The notes: generated from the letters alone by a model not told the origin. 56,923 nucleotides of DNA from Spirillospora albida (GCF_000718255.1 NZ_JOFJ01000029.1:1-56923), one strand, 5' to 3'; shown: positions 1 to 9,081, counted from the first letter of the stretch. Numbers and translations: made by a program.

Positions 1-99
1 CGCCTCGCCCAGGGCTACCACTTCGCCAAACCCCTCCCGGCAGACGACATCGACGCACTCATCGTCCGGCAAGCCCGGCAGGAACCTCGCTCCGCCTGA
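1..99 (+). CDS. C-terminal end of an EAL-domain protein (gene cut by window edge)
   Basis: The frame is open from base 1 and ends in TGA at 97-99. It reads RLAQGYHFAKPLPADDIDAL, which matches the last strand and helix of EAL domains (LxQGYxFxxPxP), also present in the two complete GGDEF-EAL proteins further along this window. Only 32 residues are visible, so catalytic residues and any N-terminal domains lie outside. It is inferred to belong to a cyclic-di-GMP phosphodiesterase or dual-domain protein. Confidence 0.8.
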   Translation, partial: RLAQGYHFAKPLPADDIDALIVRQARQEPRSA

Positions 100-332
100 C
101 CGGACGCGGGGTTGGTGCCGGGGCCTCTCACGGTCAGGTGCCCGGAGCGCCACGGCGGTGCGGGACGCCTGCGCGGCGACGCCCGCGATGCTCGACGTGA
201 TGAACGTGCCGCCGCCCGCCAGGTCGCCGACCAGGCCTGCCGGATGCTGCGCCAGCAATTCACCGCCATCGCCGACGACGCCGACCGCGAACAGCTCACC
301 TACGCGACGTCCGTAGCGAAGTGCTGAGGCTA

Positions 333-375
333 GGACTGTACGGTTTTCGGCTCTGTCGCATATTCGGTGGTGACG
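333..375 (+). repeat. Left terminal inverted repeat of the insertion sequence
   Basis: This starts ggactgtacggttttcgg and is the exact reverse complement of 1947-1989 over 43 bases. The transposase start follows 28 bases downstream. Confidence 0.92.
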
Positions 376-403
376 CCCTGGGCTCGTGGTATCACGATCG
401 GTC

Positions 404-1936
404 ATGCAGAAGATCAACGATCTTGTGGAGTTGGTGTTCTCCGGACTGTCTCCGCTGGTCATCGAGGACGTGGTGGACCAGGGCGAGCTGATCGAGGTGC
501 GGGCCAGGACACCCAACGGTCCGGCGGCATGCCCAGGGTGTGGCACCCAGGCGATGAAGGTGCATGGCTATCAGTGGCGGACGGTCGCCGACGTTCCGAT
601 CGATGCCCGCAGGGTCGTGGTCGGGGTCCGAGTACGCCGGCTGGTGTGCCCGATCCGCAGCTGTGTCCAGACCTTCCGTGAACAGCTGCCCGGCGTCCTG
701 GAGCGCTACCAGCGCCGCACGCCCCGGCTGACCTCGCAGATCGGCGCGGTCGTACGAGAGCTGGCCGGCCGCGCCGGCACACGCCTGCTATCGGCGCTGG
801 GCGTGCTGCTGTCCCGGCACACCGCGCTGCGCGTACTGCTGAGGCTTGCGCTGCCGGAGCGGCCGGTGCCGCGGGTGCTTGGCGTGGACGACTTCGCCCT
901 GCGCAAGCGCCGCAGCTAAGCCACCGTGCTGATCGACGCCGAAACCCGGCAGCGCGTCGAGGTGCTGCCCGACCGCAAGGCCGACACCCTGGAGGCGTGG
1001 CTGCGCGAGCACCCGGGCGTCCAGGTCGTGTGCCGGGACGGTTCGGGCGCCTATGCCGAGGCGGTCCGCCGTGCCCTTCCCGACGCGCAGCAGGTCGGCG
1101 ACCGGTGGCACATCTGGCACAACCTGGCCGAAGCAGTGTTGAAGGAGGTCGCGGCGCACAGCGCGTGCTGGGCCAAAGCCGGGCCGCCGCCGCACCAGGG
1201 CAAACGCGCCGCCACCACCCGCGAGCGCTGGCAACAGGTGCACGACCTGCTGAACAAAGGTGTCGGGCTCCTGGAGTGCTCCCGCCGCCTGGGACTGGCA
1301 CTCAACACCGTCAAACGCTACGCGCGCGTTCCCGAGCCCGAACGGCTGGTCCGCGCGCCGCAGTACCGACCCACTCTGGTCGACCCTTACCGCGACCACC
1401 TGCGCCGACGCCGCGAGCAGGATCCGGCGGTCCCGGTGCTGCAACTGTTGGAAGAGATCAAGCAGCTCGGCTACACCGGCAGCCAGAACCTGCTCTACCG
1501 CTACATCACCCAGGGACGCGTCGAGGCCGACCGTCCCGCGATCTCACCACGCCGCCTCACCCGCGACCTGCTCACCGCCCCCGACCGGCTCAAGAACCAC
1601 CAGACCGAGCGGCTCGACGCGTGCGTCGCCGGCTGCCCGGAGATGACCTCCCTCGCCGGCCTCGTGCGCTCCTTCGCCGCACTGCTCGCCCCCGCCGATG
1701 GCAACGCTGAACACCTGACCGACTGGATCACCCGGGCAAGAGCCGAAGACCTGCCTCACCTGCACGCTTTCACCCGCGGGCTCGACCTGGACCGCGACGC
1801 CGTGAACGCCGCCCTGACCCTGCCCTTCCACAACGGCGGCACCGAAGGCGTCAACACCAAGACCAAGATGATCAAACGTCAGATGTACGGACGCGCGGGC
1901 TTCTCGCTCCTTCGGCACAGGATCCTGCTCGGCTGA
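404..1936 (+). pseudogene. ISL3-family transposase interrupted by an in-frame TAA
   Basis: The ATG at 404 begins MQKINDLVELVFSG, followed by a Cys-rich zinc-finger-like region (CPGCGTQ and a downstream CPIRSC), as in ISL3 transposases. Reading is open to a TAA at 917-919, then continues in the same frame from 920 to TGA at 1934-1936. The expected residue at the stop is Tyr, so one base change (TAC/TAT to TAA) explains it. The stop lies just after the first catalytic Asp (VDDFALRK). The second Asp (CRDGSGAY) and the Glu (GGTEGVNTKTK) lie in the downstream part, so neither half has a complete DDE site. The end GRAGFSLLRHRILLG is typical of full-length family members. Confidence 0.9.
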
Positions 1937-1946
1937 CACCACTGTC

Positions 1947-1989
1947 CGTCACCACCGAATATGCGACAGAGCCGAAAACCGTACAGTCC
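1947..1989 (-). repeat. Right terminal inverted repeat of the insertion sequence
   Basis: The 43 bases are the perfect reverse complement of 333-375. The repeat begins 10 bases after the transposase stop codon. Confidence 0.92.
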
Positions 1990-2033
1990 CCTCCGTTCTG
2001 GAACGGGCGTACCTTGATCGATCTTGATCTGCT

Positions 2034-2258
2034 TCACGAAGGCTGCACAAAGACGAGAATCATCAGGGTTATAAAGCTGATGGTTGCCGTACAGAGCAAC
2101 CAGAACCGAATTCGGGCCAGCATATCCCGCTTGGGCGTCGAGCTCTTCGACCAGCGGACCCCAGTGGTGACAAGAAGCGGGACGGCCGATAGGAACAGAA
2201 GCACGAAAAGCACTTTGTAGGCCCAGTCAAAGAAGGGTGATCCTGTCTCCATCGGCAT
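2034..2258 (-). CDS. Small two-helix membrane protein, unknown function
   Basis: This 74-residue protein has two clear hydrophobic segments, about residues 13-35 (YKVLFVLLFLSAVPLLVTT core) and 50-72 (FWLLCTATISFITLMILVF), joined by a short basic loop with KSSTPKRDMLARIR. Both ends are probably on the same side of the membrane. A purine-rich GAGAT stretch precedes the ATG, a weak ribosome site. Base composition is clearly lower in GC than the flanking genes, and the gene lies between the insertion sequence and a LuxR remnant, which suggests acquired DNA. I do not recognise a family. Confidence 0.6.
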   Translation of the reverse strand: MPMETGSPFFDWAYKVLFVLLFLSAVPLLVTTGVRWSKSSTPKRDMLARIRFWLLCTATISFITLMILVFVQPS

Positions 2259-2369
2259 TTGCGTATCTCATCTCATATAGTGGTATGCATTTATATTTGG
2301 CGGGGTGATGCCAGGGCGGGCCGCGCTATTTTGCGTCCCGGCCCGCCCTGGTGTCGTCAGTGACTCACG

Positions 2370-2726
2370 TCAGGCGTGGATGTAATGGCATTGTTTTGCC
2401 CGCTCTTTTCCGACGACATTGAAGTTTGCGCAGGCTTTCCCGTACTTGGGGAAGGTTCCCCTGCCCAGACTGCGACTAGGCTTGTAGGCGCCATCGTTGT
2501 GGATTTTGCCGTAGGTGGAGTAGTAGCGGCGCCCACGGTCGTCGTAGTAGGCGAAGTTGATCGACCAGTTCCAGAACTTTGGCCAGAACAGTCCGGCAAG
2601 ATCCCGGGCGATATATGCCTTTTGTGACGTATAGGTTCGCTTGTCGCCCTCAATGTGATAGCAGAAGGAGAGGCCCGCAGGGATCTTCCAGTCGTGACCG
2701 CCATAGCTGAAACCGAATCCCGCCAT
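2370..2726 (-). CDS. Small Tyr/Trp-rich protein, unknown; possibly 5'-truncated
   Basis: From the ATG at 2726 (preceded by AAGGGTG at good spacing) the product is 118 residues, rich in Tyr, Phe and Trp, with three Cys and a basic C-terminus (KERAKQCHYIHA). Reading is open upstream for 25 more codons, but those overlap the LuxR remnant on the other strand and lack good coding character. The composition resembles a secreted protein, yet no signal peptide is present, so a 5' part may have been lost at the junction near 2730-2742. It shares the lower-GC patch with the membrane protein downstream and may form a unit with it. Confidence 0.5.
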   Translation of the reverse strand: MAGFGFSYGGHDWKIPAGLSFCYHIEGDKRTYTSQKAYIARDLAGLFWPKFWNWSINFAYYDDRGRRYYSTYGKIHNDGAYKPSRSLGRGTFPKYGKACANFNVVGKERAKQCHYIHA

Positions 2727-2741
2727 GGAATCGCACCCTTG

Positions 2742-2876
2742 TTCATCAAGGCGGGTGTCTCGAGCCGGGGCGCGCTGGTCGCCCGGTTGTTCACCGACCA
2801 CTACCGGCCCGCGCTGCCGGAGCCGGCACGGCTCCGGCGCGAGGGGCGGCCGCCCGCCCGGGTGCGGAGCGTCTAG
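2742..2876 (+). pseudogene. C-terminal remnant of a LuxR-family regulator
   Basis: The frame reads FIKAGVSSRGALVARLFTD, then HYRPALPEP and a stop at 2874-2876. This matches the recognition-helix end and tail of GerE/LuxR DNA-binding domains of the type xKAGVxSRxELVxxxFxxHY. Nothing upstream in this frame continues the domain, so only about the last 45 residues remain. The truncation point near 2740 is the likely right boundary of the acquired low-GC segment. Confidence 0.55.
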
Positions 2877-2954
2877 TCGGTCCCGCCGCGCCCCCCTTTC
2901 TCCACCGGCGCGAGACTTGCGCGCGGATCCCTCAACCCGGGCTCGCGATCACCG

Positions 2955-4052
2955 ATGGGTGCTGTGAGTCGCGTCGACACGAGGAAGCCGTACCCGCCAG
3001 TGGACATCAGATCTGCGAAGGCCGCCCGGCTCTGGCGCCAGCCGTCGAGGGAGCTGCCCGGCATCGGCCACGCCGGCCGCATCCTCGGCTTCCTGTTCGC
3101 CATGTCCGGCGTGTTCACCATGTTCACGGTGCTGATGCCGACCCCCGCCGGATTCCACCGCGCGGGCGTGCTCGCCGTCGGCCTGCTGGCCCTCGTCCTC
3201 GGCGCCGTCGACCTGATGCTGCCGTGGGAGCGGCTGCCGCGATGGCTGGCGCTGGTGCAGATCCCGGTGTCGTACGTCCTGATCGCGGTCCACAACCTGC
3301 TCGGCGGCGTCGACCCCTTCCGGTACGGGATGTTCTACGTCGTGGCGTTCATGTGGGTGGGACTGACCCAGCCGCGCGGCCTGTCGCTGCTGTGCGCCCC
3401 GCTCGCCGCGGCGACCTACGTCGTCCCGCTGATCATGACCGACGCGCGGCCGTCCGACTACGCCTCCCTCACCTACGCGATCCCGCTCTACATCCTGGTC
3501 GGCGAGGTGCTCGCCTACAACGCCTCCAGGCTGCGGTCGATGGAGGTGCGGCTGCGGCACCTCGCCACCCACGACACGCTCACCGGCCTCGCCAACCGGG
3601 GGGCCTTCGACGGCGCTCTTGCCGCCTGCTGCGCGTCCGGCACCGACACCGCGGTGATCTTCGTGGACCTGGACGACTTCAAAGCCGTCAACGACCGGTA
3701 CGGGCACGCCGCCGGCGACCGGCTTCTCATCGACGTGGCCCGGGCGCTGACCGAGACGGCCACCCGCCCCGGCGACATGATCTGCCGCCTGGCCGGGGAC
3801 GAGTTCGTCGTCCTGGTCACCGAGCCGGACGCCCGCCGGGCCGCCCCCGCGCTGGCCGACCGGATCGCCGCCCGCCTCTCCGGCCTCCGGGGCCCGGACG
3901 GCGGCCCCCTGTCGGCGAGCATCGGCGTCGCGATCGGCGCCGGCATGGCGCCGACCGAGCTGCTCGCGTCCGCCGACTCCGCCATGTACGAGGCCAAGCA
4001 CGGCGGCAAGGGCCGCGTCGTCCGCGCCGCATCCCAGCCGGACGCCGCCTGA
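2955..4052 (+). CDS. Membrane diguanylate cyclase (GGDEF protein)
   Basis: The protein has 365 residues. Residues about 40-185 hold six or so hydrophobic segments; residues about 200-355 form a GGDEF domain (HDTLTGLANRGAFD, FVDLDDFKAVNDRYGH). The signature is AGDEF rather than GGDEF, a variant that keeps the catalytic Asp-Glu. RPGD five residues upstream forms a canonical RxxD inhibitory site, so product feedback is likely. It would make cyclic di-GMP from GTP at the membrane. The ATG at 2955 lacks a strong ribosome site and GTG at 2964 is an alternative. It is convergent with the MMPL gene. Confidence 0.88.
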   Translation: MGAVSRVDTRKPYPPVDIRSAKAARLWRQPSRELPGIGHAGRILGFLFAMSGVFTMFTVLMPTPAGFHRAGVLAVGLLALVLGAVDLMLPWERLPRWLALVQIPVSYVLIAVHNLLGGVDPFRYGMFYVVAFMWVGLTQPRGLSLLCAPLAAATYVVPLIMTDARPSDYASLTYAIPLYILVGEVLAYNASRLRSMEVRLRHLATHDTLTGLANRGAFDGALAACCASGTDTAVIFVDLDDFKAVNDRYGHAAGDRLLIDVARALTETATRPGDMICRLAGDEFVVLVTEPDARRAAPALADRIAARLSGLRGPDGGPLSASIGVAIGAGMAPTELLASADSAMYEAKHGGKGRVVRAASQPDAA

Positions 4053-4094
4053 CGCGGCGGTGGCGCGCAGCCACTCGGTAACCGGCCTCGTTCA

Positions 4095-6257
4095 TCAACC
4101 GCGTCCGGACGCGGCGGGTTCCGGTTCGCGTAGCCGCCGGGGGTTGCCGGTGCCCTCGGTGCCCAGGTGGGGGAGCAGCCGCTCCAGGGGGCGGGGCAGC
4201 CACCAGTTGGCCTTTCCGAGCAGGGCCATGGTCGCGGGGACCAGCATCATCCGGACGACGGTGGCGTCGAGCAGGATCGCCGTCGACAGGCCCAGGCCCA
4301 GCATCTTCACCAGTGGCGAGGGGTGGGCGAGGAAGCCGAGGAACACCACCGTCATGATCAGCGCGGCGGAGGTGATCACACGGCCGGTGCCCGCCATGCC
4401 GCGGGCGACCGATTCGGTGGCGTCCCCGGTGGCGTCGTAGTTCTCGCGGATGCGGGAGAGCAGGAACACCTCGTAGTCCATGGACAGCCCGAACAGGACC
4501 GCGAAGAAGATCGTGGGCAGCGGGGAGGCGATCACGTACGTCCGGTCCAGGCCGAACAGCTCGGCGCACCATCCCCACTGGAACACCGCGACCACGACGC
4601 CGTACGCGGCGCCGATCGAGAGCAGGTTCATCACCGCGGCCTTGAGCGGCACCACGACGGCGCGGAACAGCACCATCAGCAGCAGGAACGACGCGGCCAG
4701 GACCGCGGCGACGAAGATCGGGAGGGTCCGGTCGAGCTGCCGGGTGAGGTCGTCGGTCATGGCGGTCATGCCGGAGACGGCGACGTTGCCGGGGACGAGA
4801 TCGCGGACGCGTTCCAGCGTCCGGGAGGTCTGCGGATCTGAGGGTCCGCCGGTGGGGAGTGCGGGCAGTACGACCGTGTCCCCTTGGGGGGACGTGCGCG
4901 GCGGGCCCACCGCGGCGATGCCGGGATCGGCGGCGAGGCGCTCGGACAGCGCCGCGACCGTCCCGGCGTCCACGCCCGGCCGGCGCAGGTCGGCGACGAG
5001 CAGCAGCGGGGCGTTGTGGCCGGGGCCGAAGCCCTCGGCGAGCAGGTCGTAGGCCTGGCGGTGGGTGGTGCCCGGCCGGTCGTCGCCCGCGTCGGGGTAG
5101 CCGGTCCGCATCGACAGCGCGGGGGCGGCCAGCGTGAGCAGCAGCGCCGCCGCGGCGAGCAGGTACGGCCACGGGCGGGCCGAGACGCGGTGGGCCAGCC
5201 GCCACCAGGCCGTGTCCTCGGGCCGGACGGCGGGACGGCTGCGGCGGTCGACGCGCCCGGCGTCGATGCGGTCGCCGAGCAGCGACAGCAGCGCGGGAAG
5301 CAGCGTGAGCGCGCTGGCCACGGCGAACAGCACGACCAGCGCGGCACCGACGCCGACCGAGGCCAGCAGGCCCAGCCCGGTCAGCAGCAGGGCCCCCATC
5401 GCCACGATGACGGCTCCGCCGGCGAACAGCACCGATGATCCCGCCGCCGCCATGGCGTTCGACAGCGCGACCGGATTGCCCTGGCCGCCCGCCCGGTTCT
5501 CGCGGTACCGGACCACGATGAACAGGGCGTAGTCGATGCCGACGCCCAGCCCGATCAGCGCCCCGACGCTCGGCGCGGCGCTCGTGACGTCCATCGCGTG
5601 GGCCAGCAGCGCGATGCCGCCCAGCCCGGCGGCCACCGTCACCAGGGCGATCACGATCGGCACCAGCGCGGCGACGACCGTCCCGAACACGACGAGCAGC
5701 ACGACCAGCGCGGCCAGCAGCCCGGCCGCCTCGGTGCCCGACGTCTCGGTCTCGGCGTTGATGAACGCCGCGTCGCCGCCGACCTCCGCGACCGCACCGG
5801 CCGTCCGCACCGGCTCGATGGCGTCGCCGATCGCCGTGATCGGCTCCGGGCCGAGGCCCGCCGACGGCACATCGAAGGTGATCTCGGCGTAGCCGATGCG
5901 CCCATCGGGCGACACCGTCCCGGCGGCGAACGGGTCGGCCACCGCGGCCACGTGCTCCACGCCGGCGATCCGGGCCAGGGCCGCCTCGACGGCGGGCCGG
6001 TAGCGGTCGAGCCGCTCCCCGTCCGGCGCGGCGAAGACCGCCTTGGCGCTGCCGCCCGCCGCCTGCGGGAAGCGCTCCTCCAGCAGCTCCATCGCCCGTT
6101 CGCTCTGGCTGCCCGGGGCGACGAGGTCGTCGGCGAAGTCGCCGCCGGCGGTCCCCGCCAGCCCGGCGACCAGGACGGCGAGGACCGCCCACAGCCCTAT
6201 CGTCGCCCATGGCCGGCGGGCTGCCGCGTCGCCGATTCGGCGGATGACGCGATGCAT
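4095..6257 (-). CDS. MMPL-family (RND-type) transporter
   Basis: The protein is 720 residues from the ATG at 6257, preceded by GAAGGAG. A much longer upstream open frame exists but runs antisense across the histidine kinase gene and is spurious. Two copies of a membrane unit (one N-terminal helix, a large outer loop, then five or six helices) flank the middle. The conserved GLGVGIDYALFIVVRYREN segment near residues 240-260 and its counterpart FGLSMDYEVFLLSRIRENY near 600 carry the Asp-Tyr pair of MMPL proteins. It probably exports lipids or hydrophobic compounds. It is transcribed divergently from a NarL-type two-component pair, an arrangement common when the pair controls the exporter. Confidence 0.9.
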   Translation of the reverse strand: MHRVIRRIGDAAARRPWATIGLWAVLAVLVAGLAGTAGGDFADDLVAPGSQSERAMELLEERFPQAAGGSAKAVFAAPDGERLDRYRPAVEAALARIAGVEHVAAVADPFAAGTVSPDGRIGYAEITFDVPSAGLGPEPITAIGDAIEPVRTAGAVAEVGGDAAFINAETETSGTEAAGLLAALVVLLVVFGTVVAALVPIVIALVTVAAGLGGIALLAHAMDVTSAAPSVGALIGLGVGIDYALFIVVRYRENRAGGQGNPVALSNAMAAAGSSVLFAGGAVIVAMGALLLTGLGLLASVGVGAALVVLFAVASALTLLPALLSLLGDRIDAGRVDRRSRPAVRPEDTAWWRLAHRVSARPWPYLLAAAALLLTLAAPALSMRTGYPDAGDDRPGTTHRQAYDLLAEGFGPGHNAPLLLVADLRRPGVDAGTVAALSERLAADPGIAAVGPPRTSPQGDTVVLPALPTGGPSDPQTSRTLERVRDLVPGNVAVSGMTAMTDDLTRQLDRTLPIFVAAVLAASFLLLMVLFRAVVVPLKAAVMNLLSIGAAYGVVVAVFQWGWCAELFGLDRTYVIASPLPTIFFAVLFGLSMDYEVFLLSRIRENYDATGDATESVARGMAGTGRVITSAALIMTVVFLGFLAHPSPLVKMLGLGLSTAILLDATVVRMMLVPATMALLGKANWWLPRPLERLLPHLGTEGTGNPRRLREPEPAASGRG

Positions 6258-6524
6258 GACGTGCTCCTTCGGGGGGTGCGGATCCGGCATCGAACGCGCC
6301 GGCCGAGCGTCCCTCCAACCGTGCTCGCCGGACCCCCGCGCGGTCGCCCGCCCCCCGGCGGGAACGGATCTCCCCCGCGGGACGGGCGGTGCGCGGGGCC
6401 CTCCCCGTCCCGGTGCGGGCACCGCCTCCGTCTCCAGGGGGATGACCGCGTGCCCGGCACCGCCTACGGTGACCCCGGAGCCCCCGCTGACCTGCGGCGG
6501 GCCGCCGCCTCTCGCAGTGGAGCG

Positions 6525-7787
6525 ATGGTGAACCGCACAGCGCCGCCCTCCCCGCCGGCCGGGACCGTCCCCGGCAGGTTCCGGGGCCCGTTCGCCCGCT
6601 GGCCCCGCGCCGCGGACGCCGTCCTCGCGGCGGTGGTCGTCCTTGCGCTGGTGCTCGTGACGGACACCCCCCGCGGCGAGCTGGTCCTCCGTCCCCCCGG
6701 AGACCTGAAGATCGCCGCCGTGCCGGTCTTCGTCGTGGTCGGCGCGGTGCTGTACCTGCGCCGCCGCGCGCCCCTGGCCGTACTGGGCGTCACCCTGACC
6801 GGCTGGGTCCTGATGTTCACGACCCCGGACACGCTCATCGGCATCCCGGTGCTCATCGCCCTGTACAGCACCGGCCGGTACGCGGCCGAGGAGCCGTCCC
6901 GCCGCCCGCTCCGGTCTGCCACCTGGCGGGGCCTGGCGGGCGTCGCGGCGGCCGACGTCCTGATCGTCATCGACAGCCGCACCGATCCCGCCACGTGGGG
7001 CGAGGTCACCTTCGGCTTCGTGGTCATGTTCGTCGTGTGGTACGTCGGACGGCGCCTGCGGCTGCGCGCCCAGCACGCCGCCCGCCTCCTGGCGGAGCAG
7101 GCCGCCGAGGCCCGCCGGATCGTGGCCGAGGAGCGGACCCGCATCGCCCGCGAGCTCCACGACGTGGTCGCCCACCGGGTGAGCGTCATGACGGTGCAGG
7201 CGGGGGCCGCCAAGGCGATGGCCGCGCACGCCGCCGACGGCCCGGTGCCGGAACAGGCGCTGCGCGCGATGGGGGCGGTCGAGGAGGAGGGACGCCAGGC
7301 GCTGGCCGAGCTGCGCCACCTGCTCGGCGTCCTGCGCCCCGACAACGGCTCCGCCGGTCCCGAGCCCCAGCCCGGCCTCGCCGACATCCCCCGCCTCGCC
7401 GACCAGATCCGCGGGACGGGCGTCGCCGTGGACCTGTCGATGAACGGGGTACCGGACGGCCTGCCCGCCCGCGTGGACCTGTTCGCCTACCGCATCGTCC
7501 AGGAGGCGCTCACCAACGTCCTCAAGCACGCCGGACCCGGCACCCGCGCCGAGGTGCGGCTCGGCGCCGGCGCCCGGAACGAGATCGTCATCGGCGTCCG
7601 CGACGACGGCGGCGGCACCACCGCCCTCCCGGAGCCGTCCGACGCCCAGCACGGCACGAGAGGCCACGGCATCGTGGGGATGCGCGAACGGGCACTACTG
7701 TTGGGCGGCACCCTCGACGCCGGGCCCCGCCCGTCCGGCGGGTTCGAAGTCGTCGCCCACCTGCCCACCGGAGGCGAGCCCGCGTGA
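6525..7787 (+). CDS. DesK/NarX-type membrane sensor histidine kinase
   Basis: The product is 420 residues. I chose ATG 6525 because GTGGAG lies just upstream and earlier in-frame codons run antisense to the MMPL gene. Residues about 25-165 form several membrane helices; the HisKA_3 dimerisation segment RIARELHDVVAHRVSVMT carries the phospho-acceptor His. The ATPase part has FAYRIVQEALTNVLKHAG (N-box), VRDDGGG (G1) and GHGIVGMRER (G2). It overlaps the response regulator by 4 nt, so the two form one operon. The signal is unknown; the divergent MMPL exporter is the likely target. Confidence 0.92.
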   Translation: MVNRTAPPSPPAGTVPGRFRGPFARWPRAADAVLAAVVVLALVLVTDTPRGELVLRPPGDLKIAAVPVFVVVGAVLYLRRRAPLAVLGVTLTGWVLMFTTPDTLIGIPVLIALYSTGRYAAEEPSRRPLRSATWRGLAGVAAADVLIVIDSRTDPATWGEVTFGFVVMFVVWYVGRRLRLRAQHAARLLAEQAAEARRIVAEERTRIARELHDVVAHRVSVMTVQAGAAKAMAAHAADGPVPEQALRAMGAVEEEGRQALAELRHLLGVLRPDNGSAGPEPQPGLADIPRLADQIRGTGVAVDLSMNGVPDGLPARVDLFAYRIVQEALTNVLKHAGPGTRAEVRLGAGARNEIVIGVRDDGGGTTALPEPSDAQHGTRGHGIVGMRERALLLGGTLDAGPRPSGGFEVVAHLPTGGEPA

Positions 7788-8461
7788 GCATCCGTGTCGC
7801 CATCGTCGACGACCAGGCCCTGGTCCGCGGCGGCTTCGCCATGATCCTTCAGATCCACGACGACATCGAGGTCGTCGCCGAGGCCGGAACCGGCGTCGAG
7901 GCGATCGACGCCGCACGCCGGCACCGGCCCGACGTGATCCTCATGGACATCCGGATGCCCGACATGGACGGCCTGGAGGCCACCGCGCGGATCCTCGCCG
8001 AATCCGACTGGACCGTCCGGGTCCTGATCCTGACCACCTTCGACCCCGACGAGTACGTCTACCGGGCGATGCACGCCGGTGCCAGCGGCTTCGTCCTCAA
8101 GGACATCCCGCCCGACCAGCTCGCCACCGCCGTCCGCACCGTCGCCGACGGCGGCGCCCTGCTGGCCCCCTCCATCACCCGGCGGCTCATCGGCCGGTTC
8201 GCCCAGCGCCTCACCGTCAACACCGCCGTCGCGTCCCGCCTGGAACGCCTCACCGACCGGGAACGCGAGGTCATGGCCGCCGTCGCCCGCGGCTCCAGCA
8301 ACTCCGAGATCGCCGAAGACCTCTTCATCGGCCCCGCGACCGTCAAGTCGCACGTCTCGGGCATCCTCACCAAGCTCGGCCTGCGCGACCGCGCCCAGAT
8401 CGTCATCTTCGCCTACGAGAGCGGCCTCATCGAAGCCGGCGACCGCGACATCGGCCACTGA
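7784..8461 (+). CDS. NarL/FixJ-type response regulator
   Basis: The GTG start at 7784 overlaps the kinase stop (GTGA). The protein is 225 residues: a receiver with VDDQ, the phospho-acceptor Asp in ILMDIRMPDMDG and the conserved Lys in FVLKDIPP, then a LuxR-type helix-turn-helix (LTDREREVMAAVARG, with TVKSHVSGILTKLGLRDRAQ). It should be phosphorylated by the kinase encoded immediately upstream and bind DNA as a dimer. The divergent MMPL promoter region is the first place to look for its binding site. Confidence 0.93.
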   Translation: MSIRVAIVDDQALVRGGFAMILQIHDDIEVVAEAGTGVEAIDAARRHRPDVILMDIRMPDMDGLEATARILAESDWTVRVLILTTFDPDEYVYRAMHAGASGFVLKDIPPDQLATAVRTVADGGALLAPSITRRLIGRFAQRLTVNTAVASRLERLTDREREVMAAVARGSSNSEIAEDLFIGPATVKSHVSGILTKLGLRDRAQIVIFAYESGLIEAGDRDIGH

Positions 8462-8563
8462 GCCCGCCCGTGGCCAACGACCTGCGAGCCGCCGCGGGGA
8501 TGCGCCGGGCCAGGAACCGATGCGCGCGAAGCCGCGGCAGGGACCATCGCGCCGGCGTGGAGA

Positions 8564-8690
8564 TCATTTGCCCTTGGCCTCGGGGTCCTGCTCTGGGGTC
8601 AGAGCCTGTAGCAGTTTGCGGAGAAGGTTGTCGAGGGTGGTCAGTTCCTGGGCTTGGAGGGGTGAGAGCAGGCGGGTGACGTTACCAGGG
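8564..8690 (-). pseudogene. 3' remnant of a MarR-family regulator
   Basis: The minus-strand frame ending in TGA at 8564-8566 reads VTRLLSPLQAQELTTLDNLL, then RKLLQALTPEQ and a short charged tail. This is the typical last helix of MarR proteins (LxxxExxxLxxLLxKL). Everything upstream, including the winged helix, is missing: the frame runs straight into the truncated RibD/DHFR-like gene, which points the other way. The two probably formed a divergent pair before a deletion removed both 5' halves. Confidence 0.6.
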
Positions 8691-8691
8691 A

Positions 8692-9081
8692 ATGGCCCAG
8701 GCCTGGCCCGGCATGGGCGGCAACCCCTACGCCGACCACGTCAACGACAGGATGACCAAGTACGTCGTCGCGTCCCAGCCGGTCGACACCTCGGCCTGGA
8801 ACCCGACCGTCGTCATCGACGGCGCCGACCTGGCCGCCCAGGTCGCCGACCTCAAGAAGCAGGACGGCGACGACATCCTGATCTGGGGCAACGGCCGCCT
8901 CACCGACGCCCTGGCCGCCAACGGCCTGCTCGACGAGTACCGGATCTGGATCTACCCCGTGCTCGAGGGCGAGGGCAAGCCCCTGTTCCGCCCCGAGAGC
9001 ACCACCGGCATCGAGCCGGCCGGCGCCACCACCTTCGACTCCGGCGTCACCGTCCTCACATACCGGCCCAACGGCTCCTGA
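8692..9081 (+). pseudogene. 5'-truncated RibD/dihydrofolate-reductase-like gene
   Basis: The 129 residues contain TKYVVASQPVDTSAWNPTVV, then DDILIWGNGRLTDALAANGL and LLDEYRIWIYPVLEGEGKPL, the conserved middle and C-terminal parts of the RibD_C/DHFR-like family. Family members are usually about 180-200 residues and begin with a strand such as MRKLVV and a substrate loop; these first 55-65 residues are absent. The frame opens just beside the MarR remnant at 8690. An ATG happens to lie at 8692, but a truncated fold is unlikely to work. Confidence 0.7.

Larger units (their letters stand above)
333..1989 (+). mobile_element. Complete ISL3-family-like insertion sequence, 1657 bp
   Basis: The element is bounded by perfect 43-bp terminal inverted repeats (333-375 and 1947-1989) and contains one transposase reading frame filling the interior. 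The 8 bases outside each end (tgaggcta on the left, cctccgtt on the right) do not match, so the direct target duplication expected for this family is absent. That suggests an old insertion with a later rearrangement at one end, or recombination between two copies. The transposase has a nonsense mutation, so the element probably cannot move unaided. Confidence 0.9.

Noticed and set aside
112..327. 71-residue plus-strand ORF between the EAL tail and the insertion sequence
   Set aside because: The second half (ARQVADQACRMLRQQFTAIA) looks vaguely like a regulator tail, but no motif is firm and the start region is low in coding character; it is probably a remnant or chance frame.
4095..7667. Very long minus-strand frame (1190 codons) including the MMPL gene
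   Set aside because: The first 470 codons are antisense to the histidine kinase and have the repetitive composition of a shadow frame; a good ribosome site and conserved MMPL start occur at 6257.
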